64,000 nucleotides of DNA. Source: Peribacillus butanolivorans (lineage in GTDB: Bacteria > Bacillota > Bacilli > Bacillales > DSM-1321). The notes beneath the pieces were generated by a model, which was not told where the DNA came from, did not search any database, and saw only the letters and a program-made list of their open reading frames with translations. The translations under genes were made by a program, and so were the position numbers. Below are positions 57,358 to 64,000 of this stretch, piece by piece; the first letter of the stretch is position 1, and each line of letters opens with the position of its first letter. The stretch spans positions 3,241,177 through 3,305,176 of the forward strand of contig NZ_LGYA01000001.1 in NCBI RefSeq assembly GCF_001273755.1, written 5' to 3'.

Positions 57358-57613
57358 CCATGGCTTTACCGATACCTTGCTTTCGAAAAGATGGATTAAC
57401 AGATACATGTTGAATCTCAATGTGATTTGGAGAGACTTCTATTCCGATCAAGCCTGTAATCTCCTCATCTTTCCATAAGAACAACTGTAGATTTTCATCT
57501 GTTTCGTAATTCTTCATCGTATTCCGAAGCGTTTTTATCTCTTTTTCATTTGGCATGAAAGATAATAATCCCATGGCAAACTTCTCATAACTTTTCTTAT
57601 ACTTAATCAACAT
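57269..57613 (-). CDS. ribT: GNAT acetyltransferase RibT
   Basis: A 114-residue GNAT protein: beta strand QHVSVNPSFRKQGIGKAMVRAL holds the acetyl-CoA loop RKQGIG. In B. subtilis ribT is the last gene of the riboflavin operon; here it stands alone without ribDEAH. GAGGG precedes the ATG. Substrate unknown. Confidence 0.8.
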   Translation of the reverse strand: MLIKYKKSYEKFAMGLLSFMPNEKEIKTLRNTMKNYETDENLQLFLWKDEEITGLIGIEVSPNHIEIQHVSVNPSFRKQGIGKAMVRALKEQYPDKELKANEYTESFLDKCEEA

Positions 57614-57770
57614 AATATCCCTCGTTACTAAATAACGTTTTTATTATCTAACTGTTTCTAAATTAATTAGCTTTGAATAATAATCCCTACTTATAACATT
57701 TCCATCATACATAAAATCTTCTTTCGTTTCAACATCACTTTCAGCACTTGATTTATAGATCTCCTATGTG

Positions 57771-57857
57771 CTAGGCGATGAACAGCCAATATACGATTCC
57801 CCACATCAAAGCGATAACAAGCATCATAAGTAAAAGAGTTTTATTACTTTTCCTCAT
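57771..57857 (-). CDS. candidate 28-residue membrane peptide
   Basis: ATG at 57855-57857 follows AAAGGGAG at 7 nt spacing. The peptide has a basic start (MRKSNKT) and one membrane span (LLLMMLVIALMWGIVYWLFIA). The frame and the ribosome binding site are the only support; no family is recognised. The rest of 57614-58131 shows no gene. Confidence 0.5.
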   Translation of the reverse strand: MRKSNKTLLLMMLVIALMWGIVYWLFIA

Positions 57858-58131
57858 CCCATACTCCCTTTATTCAATGGTCTAAATATTTAAATAACGA
57901 ATTCATTTTACTATAACTTAGCACAATCTGACAAATACCCCTTGCAAACTTGCATTGGATTTACTACATTGATAAAGTAAACTTAGGATTCATAGTGTGT
58001 CTCACAGGTATATTAGACAAGGATACAATCACTTTTCGTCGTTAGTAAGAACATTTGCTATTTTCGACGAAATAAATATTTTTTATAAAACTGTATCTTT
58101 TTTACCTTTTGGTTCGTCCAATACTATGAAA

Positions 58132-58164
58132 CTTTTATTTAAAGCGGTGCTCTTTAAATAAAAG
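58132..58164. repeat. perfect 13-bp inverted repeat upstream of ypuA
   Basis: CTTTTATTTAAAG-N7-CTTTAAATAAAAG lies 37 nt before the ypuA start. A TGAAAC (58127-58132), like an ECF -35 element, overlaps its left end, but no CGTC/CGAC lies at the right distance. It may be an operator or 5' UTR hairpin. Confidence 0.5.
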
Positions 58165-58200
58165 AATACAATTCAGCAGGAAATGTTAAGGAGGATAACT

Positions 58201-59070
58201 ATGAAAAAAATGAAAAAATGGGTCATTGTGACCATTTTATTATGCCTATTATTGCCATATAAAGCTTTTGCGGACGCAGCTGTTGGTGAAATGATCGTCA
58301 CACTGGGGGAAAATTTGACAAAAGAACAAAAAAGTATGCTATTGTCAGAAATGAAAGCTCCTGATGACGTTGAGGTTTTAACGGTTACTAATGCAGAGGA
58401 ACATGAATATTTAGGGGATTATATTGCTAGCCGGCTAATTGGCACAAAAGCGATTTCATCCTCTGCTATTACATTAGAAGAAAAAGGTACTGGCATTAAG
58501 TTGGAGTCGAAAAACATTAACTGGGTTACTGATGAAATGTATATCAATGCTCTGGCGACTGCTGGAGTAAAAGATGCCACCGTCTATGTCACTGCACCGA
58601 TACCAGTTTCAGGTACAGCTGCTTTAACAGGAGTCATAAAAGCGTATGAGATTTCTTCCGATAAAACAATTCCGGAGGATGTGAAGCAAGCAGCTAATGA
58701 AGAAATGGTGAAGACAGCTAAATTGGGCGATGAAATCGGTACAGAGGAAGCCTCTGCACTCGTAACAAAAATCAAAGAAGAAATGGCCAAAAACCCACCG
58801 ACTACGTCTGAAGAAGTCCGCCAGGTTGTCGAATCGTCTGCAAATGAACTTGGAGTTGTCTTAAATGAAGATCAAAAGCAAAGTTTGATTGATTTATTTA
58901 ATAAGCTAAAAGAATTGAATATTGATTGGAACGCTGTTGGTGATCAGCTGACAGCAGCAAAAGATAAACTGTCCGATTTCCTTGGATCCGAAGAAGGACA
59001 ATCATTTTTAGATAAATTGAAAGAAGTTTTCATTAGTTTAATAGACGCAATCAAATCATTTTTTAACTGA
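58201..59070 (+). CDS. ypuA: secreted DUF1002 protein YpuA
   Basis: A 289-residue exported protein: signal peptide (WVIVTILLCLLLPYKAFA, cut after AFA) and a DUF1002 domain with GENLTKEQKSMLLSEM, GTKAISSSAITLEEKGTGI and TVYVTAPIPVSGTAALTG segments. Two helical repeats follow near 190-289. B. subtilis YpuA is a cell-wall protein of the SigM regulon; function unknown. ATG at 58201 follows AAGGAGG. Confidence 0.85.
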   Translation: MKKMKKWVIVTILLCLLLPYKAFADAAVGEMIVTLGENLTKEQKSMLLSEMKAPDDVEVLTVTNAEEHEYLGDYIASRLIGTKAISSSAITLEEKGTGIKLESKNINWVTDEMYINALATAGVKDATVYVTAPIPVSGTAALTGVIKAYEISSDKTIPEDVKQAANEEMVKTAKLGDEIGTEEASALVTKIKEEMAKNPPTTSEEVRQVVESSANELGVVLNEDQKQSLIDLFNKLKELNIDWNAVGDQLTAAKDKLSDFLGSEEGQSFLDKLKEVFISLIDAIKSFFN

Positions 59071-59076
59071 TTTAGA

Positions 59077-59112
59077 TAAAAAAAGAGGATGGCCATATGC
59101 CATCCTCTTTTC
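59077..59112. terminator. terminator between ypuA and lysA
   Basis: AAAGAGGATGGC-N5-GCCATCCTCTTT with A and T runs on both sides, serving the convergent pair. Confidence 0.88.
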
Positions 59113-60441
59113 TTACTCCTTATTCATAACGGCTGCTTCTTGAAGGGCCAAATCCAAATGGATAAGATCTTCGAAGGTTTCGCGTTTAATGACTAAACGA
59201 GCTTCTCTATCTTCGACGAAGACTACGGCCGGCCTCGGAATCCGGTTGTAATTATTGGACATCGAATATCCATAAGCCCCTGTGCAAAAGACTGCCAATA
59301 CATCCCCTCGTCCTGCTTTTGGCAAAGGTAAATCCCAAATCAACATATCTCCGCTTTCACAGCATTTCCCAGCAATGGACACTGTTTCTTCTACTGGATC
59401 AAGCGGACGATTGGCAAGAATTGCATCATACTTAGCCTCATATAGAGCTGGACGAATATTATCACTCATCCCACCATCAACGGCTAAATATTTACGTACA
59501 TTAGGTACTTCCTTTTCAGAACCGACTTTATATAAAGTCACACCAGCGTCGCCGACTAATGAACGGCCAGGTTCAATCCAAATTTCCGGCATCTCCAAAT
59601 CAGAATTAGCAACCAGGTTCTGCACTTCCCTAACGATTTCTTCTACATATTGAGAAGCTGGAAGAGGGTCGTCCTCTTCGGTATATCTGATTCCAAATCC
59701 GCCTCCAAGATTCAATACCTTTGGCTGGAAATCTATTGATTTATGCCAATTTTTTAGCTTGCCGATAATTTTTTGAGCGGCAAGCAGGAAGCCAGTCGTT
59801 TGAAAGATCTGCGAACCAATATGGCAGTGCAATCCTAATACTTCTATCCATTTACTTTGTAATGCTTGTCTAAGGGCCTCTTCAGCCTGACCGTTAATAA
59901 GATCAAAGCCAAATTTCGAATCTTCCTGCCCTGTTAAAATATAATCATGCGTATGCGCTTCAATACCTGGAGTCACACGAAGAAGGATTTTCACCTTTTG
60001 TTCTCGCTGTGTACAAATCTCCTCTAACAATGTCAGCTCTGAAAAATTATCGACTACAATACAGCCGATTTTATAATCCAAGGCCATATGTAGCTCTTCT
60101 TCACTTTTGTTGTTTCCATGAAAGTGAATACGGTCAGTTGGAAAATTAGCTTTGATTGCGGTATACAATTCTCCCGCTGAGACAACATCGAGAGAAAGGC
60201 CCTCTTGATCAGCCAACTGAATCATTGCAATCGAAGAAAAAGCTTTACTCGCATAGGCGACTTGAGCCGAAATTCCCAATTCCTCAAATGTTCGCTTGAA
60301 TCCTCTAGCACGCTGGCGAATTAACTCTACATCATAAACATATAATGGCGTTCCAAATTGTTCAATCAATTCGATTGTGTCCACTCCGCCAATCTCCAGA
60401 TGTCCACGTTCATTGACACGACCGGTTCCGTACAAATGCAT
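59113..60441 (-). CDS. lysA: diaminopimelate decarboxylase
   Basis: A 442-residue PLP enzyme making lysine from meso-diaminopimelate. The PLP lysine is in VAYASKAFSS (near 65). HFHGNNKS, HCHIGSQIF, LNLGGGFGIRY and EPGRSLVGDAG follow. The CESGDMLIW active-site cysteine and GAYGYSMSNNYNRIPRP complete the set. GGAAGG precedes the ATG. It lies directly downstream of the spoVA operon as in B. subtilis. Confidence 0.96.
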   Translation of the reverse strand: MHLYGTGRVNERGHLEIGGVDTIELIEQFGTPLYVYDVELIRQRARGFKRTFEELGISAQVAYASKAFSSIAMIQLADQEGLSLDVVSAGELYTAIKANFPTDRIHFHGNNKSEEELHMALDYKIGCIVVDNFSELTLLEEICTQREQKVKILLRVTPGIEAHTHDYILTGQEDSKFGFDLINGQAEEALRQALQSKWIEVLGLHCHIGSQIFQTTGFLLAAQKIIGKLKNWHKSIDFQPKVLNLGGGFGIRYTEEDDPLPASQYVEEIVREVQNLVANSDLEMPEIWIEPGRSLVGDAGVTLYKVGSEKEVPNVRKYLAVDGGMSDNIRPALYEAKYDAILANRPLDPVEETVSIAGKCCESGDMLIWDLPLPKAGRGDVLAVFCTGAYGYSMSNNYNRIPRPAVVFVEDREARLVIKRETFEDLIHLDLALQEAAVMNKE

Positions 60442-60744
60442 GATAGCCTCACCTTCCTGACTTAAAACTAACGATTAATAAGAAATGAGACAGCCTCAAA
60501 GAGAGTTCTCACTTATGTAAGCGAAAAAAATTCTCCCTCTATGAAAAAGCCCCATCCAAATTAATCGATTATCCCGAATAAAAATGTTTTCTATCCTTTA
60601 TTATCAAACAAACTGCTTAGTAGTTCGAAGGGAAAGCCAGATTGGTTTAACTTCAAAGAGACATAAAAGATCTTTCCCTTTGTGAAGCCTGAACATTACT
60701 GCTTTATCCGAATAAAATTAAATTACCACAACTTTTCGACAACA
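60442..60744. other. gene-free region between spoVAF and lysA
   Basis: I see no gene and no clear terminator. A loose AGGGAAAG/CTTTCCCT pairing (60625-60683) is the only structure. It should contain the lysA promoter. Confidence 0.4.
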
Positions 60745-62235
60745 TCAACCTTTAGATTTTCTAGGCTGCCTATATATATCCTGGGGATGTACAATACTCG
60801 GACGTTCTATAGAACCTGGATAAGGTCTTCTAAATATTATATGAGACAAAGCCTTCGGCTGAAACGGGAGAAGTGGCCATAAATAAGGTGTATTTAACGT
60901 TTTTATACTGGTAAGCAAAATAATATAAAGTGTGATCCCTATAATTAAGCCCGGCACTTTAAATAAAGCAACTAACACAACCAGCACTAAACGGGAAATT
61001 TTATTCGCAACCCCTAGTTCTAAACTAGGAGTGACAAATGTACCGATTGTCGCTACGGAAGCGTAGAGCACCACTTCAGGGACAAATAGGCCAACATCTA
61101 TTGCTATCTGTCCTATCAAAACTGCCGCAACCAAGCCCATTGCCGTAGAAAGCGGGGTCGGGGTATGAACGGCAGCCATCCTTAAAAATTCTATCCCAAT
61201 ATCAGAAATAAAGATTTGGACAATAATCGGTATATGCGTTTTATCATTCGGCCCGATAAATTCAAGCTTATCGGGGAGAAGGGACGGTTCTAACGAAAAC
61301 AATAACCAAATCGGCAGCAAATATATCGAAACGAAAATCCCGAAAAAACGCACCCAGCGCACCAAGGTTCCAACAGCAGGTGCCTGCCGATACTCCTCAG
61401 CGTGTTGCATGTGATGAAAAAGAGTGGACGGGGTAATGATGACACTCGGTGAAGTATCCACATAAATAAGGACATGCCCCTCAAGTAAATGCGTTGCCGC
61501 TACATCAGCACGCTCCGTGTATCTTACAAGCGGGTACGGGTTATATCCTTGCTTGACGATAAACTCTTCAATCGTCTTATCCGCCATCGTTATGCCATCA
61601 ACTTCTATACTTTCCAATTCCTTGCGTACGACTTTTATTAAATCCGGATCGGCAATATCTTTAATGTATCCGATTGCTATATCCGTTTTCGAACGTTCCC
61701 CCACCTTCAAAATTTCAAAACGTAATCTTTCATCCCGAATTCTCCGTCTGGTTATCGCAGTATTTATGATGATATTTTCGACAAAACCATCCCTGGATCC
61801 ACGGACCACCTTTTCCGTTTCAGGCTCCATTGGTTGCCTTCCAGGATAACTCCTGACATCTACAACCAACCCCATTGCTTTGCCATCGACAACGATAACT
61901 ATCAAACCGGACAATACTTGATCAACAAGCTCATCCAACGTACTTATTTCTTCAACAGATTGGTGGACAACCAAGTTTTTGATTGCTTCAAACACTTTTG
62001 TCGTCATGATTTCAGTATTTTTGTTATGGATTAGCGAGTCAAGAATTCCAAGGATGTACTCTGTATCCGTCAACCCGTTCACATAGTAAAGATGTACATC
62101 TTTTTTTAAGACCTTTATTCTTCTTACCCCTAAGTCAAAGCTGACGCCAAGACCGACTTTTTCTTCCATGAACGCGTCTACTTCCGCTACTCTATTCGGA
62201 ATCGGTTTCATGTTTTGAGGATTTTCTGAAGCCAC
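60745..62235 (-). CDS. spoVAF: SpoVAF, GerA-type spore membrane protein
   Basis: A 496-residue homolog of germinant-receptor A subunits. A large N-terminal hydrophilic domain ([22 protein letters not shown]-type) precedes about four to six membrane spans ([39 protein letters not shown]). The GTG at 62233-62235 has GGAG 8 nt upstream and overlaps the end of spoVAEa. In B. subtilis it helps Ca-DPA release during germination. Confidence 0.9.
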   Translation of the reverse strand: MASENPQNMKPIPNRVAEVDAFMEEKVGLGVSFDLGVRRIKVLKKDVHLYYVNGLTDTEYILGILDSLIHNKNTEIMTTKVFEAIKNLVVHQSVEEISTLDELVDQVLSGLIVIVVDGKAMGLVVDVRSYPGRQPMEPETEKVVRGSRDGFVENIIINTAITRRRIRDERLRFEILKVGERSKTDIAIGYIKDIADPDLIKVVRKELESIEVDGITMADKTIEEFIVKQGYNPYPLVRYTERADVAATHLLEGHVLIYVDTSPSVIITPSTLFHHMQHAEEYRQAPAVGTLVRWVRFFGIFVSIYLLPIWLLFSLEPSLLPDKLEFIGPNDKTHIPIIVQIFISDIGIEFLRMAAVHTPTPLSTAMGLVAAVLIGQIAIDVGLFVPEVVLYASVATIGTFVTPSLELGVANKISRLVLVVLVALFKVPGLIIGITLYIILLTSIKTLNTPYLWPLLPFQPKALSHIIFRRPYPGSIERPSIVHPQDIYRQPRKSKG

Positions 62236-62797
62236 TATGACCGCTCCTTTCCAAAATAAGTTCCACTGCAAGCTTCGTGATTGGTGCTCCTTTTTTAAAA
62301 TCATCTTGATGGGACATTTTCCCGATATCCCCTATCCCCACCACTATCGGAACATTTAATTCATCGATGCAATACACTGTATCGCCTGTTATCTTTCCTA
62401 GTTCAAATTCCTGGGCCCCGTATTTATCAACTCCGTTTGGTGTTAAATTCCCATCCCGGTCAATACATACATCTACCTTTGTCCATTCTTCCCTCCTTGT
62501 CTTTGAAGCAACTGCAATAACCCCAAGGACATCTATATCAGGATGGCCGGCAACCACCTTCATCGCCTGTTCTCCGTATCCTTCACCGATGAAACCACTA
62601 TCATCAAACATAACCAGTACAGGATCATACTTTGCCTTTTTTATTAATTTAACTAGCTCATTGCCCGAATAACGGGATGGATTACCTTGGGACATAGAGA
62701 TGCACCGTCCCCCTATTTCCTTAGCTACAAGCTGGACAGCCCGTTTTGCATACTCATCTCCATCCGTTATCATTATCACTTTTCGTTTGGTCACCAT
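62192..62797 (-). CDS. spoVAEA: stage V sporulation protein SpoVAEa
   Basis: A 201-residue soluble protein with no membrane span: [46 protein letters not shown] and [20 protein letters not shown] fit SpoVAEa. ATG at 62797 (MVTKRKV) has GAAGGG upstream. In B. subtilis the genes before it are spoVAC, AD and AEb; here it follows spoVAB after 40 nt. Confidence 0.9.
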   Translation of the reverse strand: MVTKRKVIMITDGDEYAKRAVQLVAKEIGGRCISMSQGNPSRYSGNELVKLIKKAKYDPVLVMFDDSGFIGEGYGEQAMKVVAGHPDIDVLGVIAVASKTRREEWTKVDVCIDRDGNLTPNGVDKYGAQEFELGKITGDTVYCIDELNVPIVVGIGDIGKMSHQDDFKKGAPITKLAVELILERSGHSGFRKSSKHETDSE

Positions 62798-62837
62798 CTT
62801 GGCCCTTCTTTCATCATCAGGAATAGTACTTAAGAAC

Positions 62838-63260
62838 TTACAAATCGACAAAATAAATCCATTGGAATAAAGAACCGGCTATCTTCCCTAATACGAGTGC
62901 CATTAACAGATAAATAATCTTCTCTTGAATTCCGATTCGTTTAGAAAGAATCGGAAAAACATTCAATACTTCAGTCAAGGCAGCAGCCAGCATCCCATTA
63001 AAAATCCCATCTGCTAAGCCAATCGGAATTAATAAAAAATGATGCAGGAAAAATTTCGTTTCCTGTAAGCCTAACCATGTTCCAGCGACAACACCTGCAA
63101 TAATTGCTCCTTCATAGTAATGAATCATTTTCATCGTTTTCGTCAACTGAGTCAGTCTCGGTATCACTCCAAGTACAGTCAAAAACGCTACAAAACCGGC
63201 ACCTGTTGCAAAACCTCCAGCTAAACCGACAAAGATTCCGAAGATAATTTTACCTGTCAT
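62838..63260 (-). CDS. spoVAB: stage V sporulation protein SpoVAB
   Basis: A 140-residue membrane protein matching B. subtilis SpoVAB throughout: [25 protein letters not shown] split at the N-terminus, [22 protein letters not shown] and [14 protein letters not shown] at the end. The ATG at 63260 overlaps the spoVAA stop. It is followed directly by spoVAEa, so the core channel genes are missing here. Confidence 0.93.
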   Translation of the reverse strand: MTGKIIFGIFVGLAGGFATGAGFVAFLTVLGVIPRLTQLTKTMKMIHYYEGAIIAGVVAGTWLGLQETKFFLHHFLLIPIGLADGIFNGMLAAALTEVLNVFPILSKRIGIQEKIIYLLMALVLGKIAGSLFQWIYFVDL

Positions 63261-63873
63261 CAAGATCGCGCACGTTTTCCTTATTTTCATTCATGGTGAC
63301 ATAACGGTCTAAATCCTGCTGGTAATTGAACATTTCAACTTCGAGCGGACTAGGTTCCTCATTAAAGCGTTTTTTAAAAAAGTGATTAAAAAATAAAATC
63401 ATTCCTATGCCAAGTCCGAAGCTATAAGGTATCTGTATTAATAGTGGCTTTTCATCTAGCTTCCCTGTTATTAACGTAAAGACTTTTTGATGGACTTCCC
63501 CCATACTGACATCAACATGGAAATTCATAATTGTCATCCCAGCTCCAATAAATAATAAGAACCAGACTAGAGCAAAAGTCAGGTAAGACATTTTCTTTTT
63601 TGAATATATGACTTCTATGATGGTCTGGGATGGCCCAAATGTCTGCACTTCAATTTGCGGATCCACTTTACGAATGGCCATGATAAGTTGAGCCAAATCA
63701 ATGACAATAATATTCTTATCTTCCTTCTTGACCGTTAATAAAAAGGTCTCTTCAATTATTTGAATCACTTCTTCAGGTCCGATTATCCTTGCAATATCTT
63801 TAATCCTCACCGTTTGATTTCCCTTTACTTGTACACGGTTCCTCATCCTGATATATACAACTGCCATTATCAT
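63250..63873 (-). CDS. spoVAA: stage V sporulation protein SpoVAA
   Basis: A 207-residue protein with a soluble N-terminal domain (VYIRMRNRVQV, IVIDLAQLIMAIRKVDP) and two membrane spans (LTFALVWFLLFIGAGMTI, SFGLGIGMILFFNHFFKKR). NEEPSPLEVEMFNYQ and the DLDDR end match B. subtilis SpoVAA. Start at ATG 63873 or 63867. It heads the operon behind a sigma-G promoter. Confidence 0.93.
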   Translation of the reverse strand: MIMAVVYIRMRNRVQVKGNQTVRIKDIARIIGPEEVIQIIEETFLLTVKKEDKNIIVIDLAQLIMAIRKVDPQIEVQTFGPSQTIIEVIYSKKKMSYLTFALVWFLLFIGAGMTIMNFHVDVSMGEVHQKVFTLITGKLDEKPLLIQIPYSFGLGIGMILFFNHFFKKRFNEEPSPLEVEMFNYQQDLDRYVTMNENKENVRDLDDR

Positions 63874-63904
63874 CACATCCCGACCTTTTATTTCCTTATG
63901 ATAG

Positions 63905-63935
63905 TAGTATGGATTGGAAACACAGTGAAAATGCA
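63905..63935 (-). promoter_or_regulatory. sigma-G promoter of the spoVA operon
   Basis: The minus strand reads TGCATT, 18 nt, CATACTA. The -10 is a perfect forespore sigma-G element and the -35 matches five of six. It lies about 32 nt before spoVAA. Confidence 0.82.
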
Positions 63936-64000
63936 GGAAGTAACGGATGTCCAAATATTACTAATACAAGGGTGAAAGAAAACAAAAAAGACATGCTGAA

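Overview
The window is chromosomal DNA of an endospore-forming Bacillaceae bacterium (Bacillus sensu lato). The backbone follows the Bacillus subtilis gpsA-der-yphA-fni-ypfD-cmk-ypfB-motI-ypeB-sleB-prsW-ypdA-gudB-ypb cluster-fer-ribU-serA-sigX-res-rluB-spm-dacB-ypuI-scp-ribT-ypuA-lysA-spoVA order almost gene for gene. Sporulation genes (sleB, ypeB, spmAB, dacB, spoVA), AT-rich intergenic DNA and Gram-positive ribosome binding sites agree. I cannot name the species from sequence alone.

Layout. 1-6200: a putrescine-use locus (patA aminotransferase, sigma-54 activator, puuP importer) sits between gpsA and the start of a gene cut off by the left edge. 6290-14922: glycerol phosphate, GTPase, isoprenoid, S1-like, acyltransferase, CMP kinase and c-di-GMP receptor genes. 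15107-23451: germination genes ypeB-sleB, prsW, an asparaginase, ypdA, gudB, mecB/ypbH and a CarH-like B12 photoreceptor regulator. 23552-29571: the ypbG-F-E-D-recQ-ypbB cluster and ferredoxin. 29701-30585: ribU with its FMN riboswitch.

30568-35980: a 5.4 kb reduced prophage flanked by an exact 30-bp direct repeat. The repeat lies at the 5' edge of the FMN riboswitch, so the element separates riboswitch and ribU from the original upstream DNA next to serA. The element keeps an intact tyrosine integrase with arm-type repeats, an excisionase-like gene, an ArpU-like gene, HNH nuclease and lysis genes, and shows several deletion scars.

36349-49764: serA, sigX-rsiX, resABCDE (cytochrome c biogenesis and redox two-component system), rluB, spmAB-dacB. 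50067-53801: an oxidative-stress block (an AhpF with permuted domain order, ahpC under a PerR-type box, sodF) inserted between dacB and ypuI. 53923-64000: ypuI, scpAB, a YjcZ-type miniprotein, ypuF (probably frameshifted), ribT, ypuA, lysA and a spoVA operon that lacks spoVAC, spoVAD and spoVAEb between spoVAB and spoVAEa.

Most genes lie on the minus strand; ypzI, fer, the phage integrase, serA, the YjcZ-type gene, ypuF and ypuA are on the plus strand. No tRNA, rRNA, IS element or CRISPR array was seen. All functional calls come from reading motifs and remembered family features; no database search was run.
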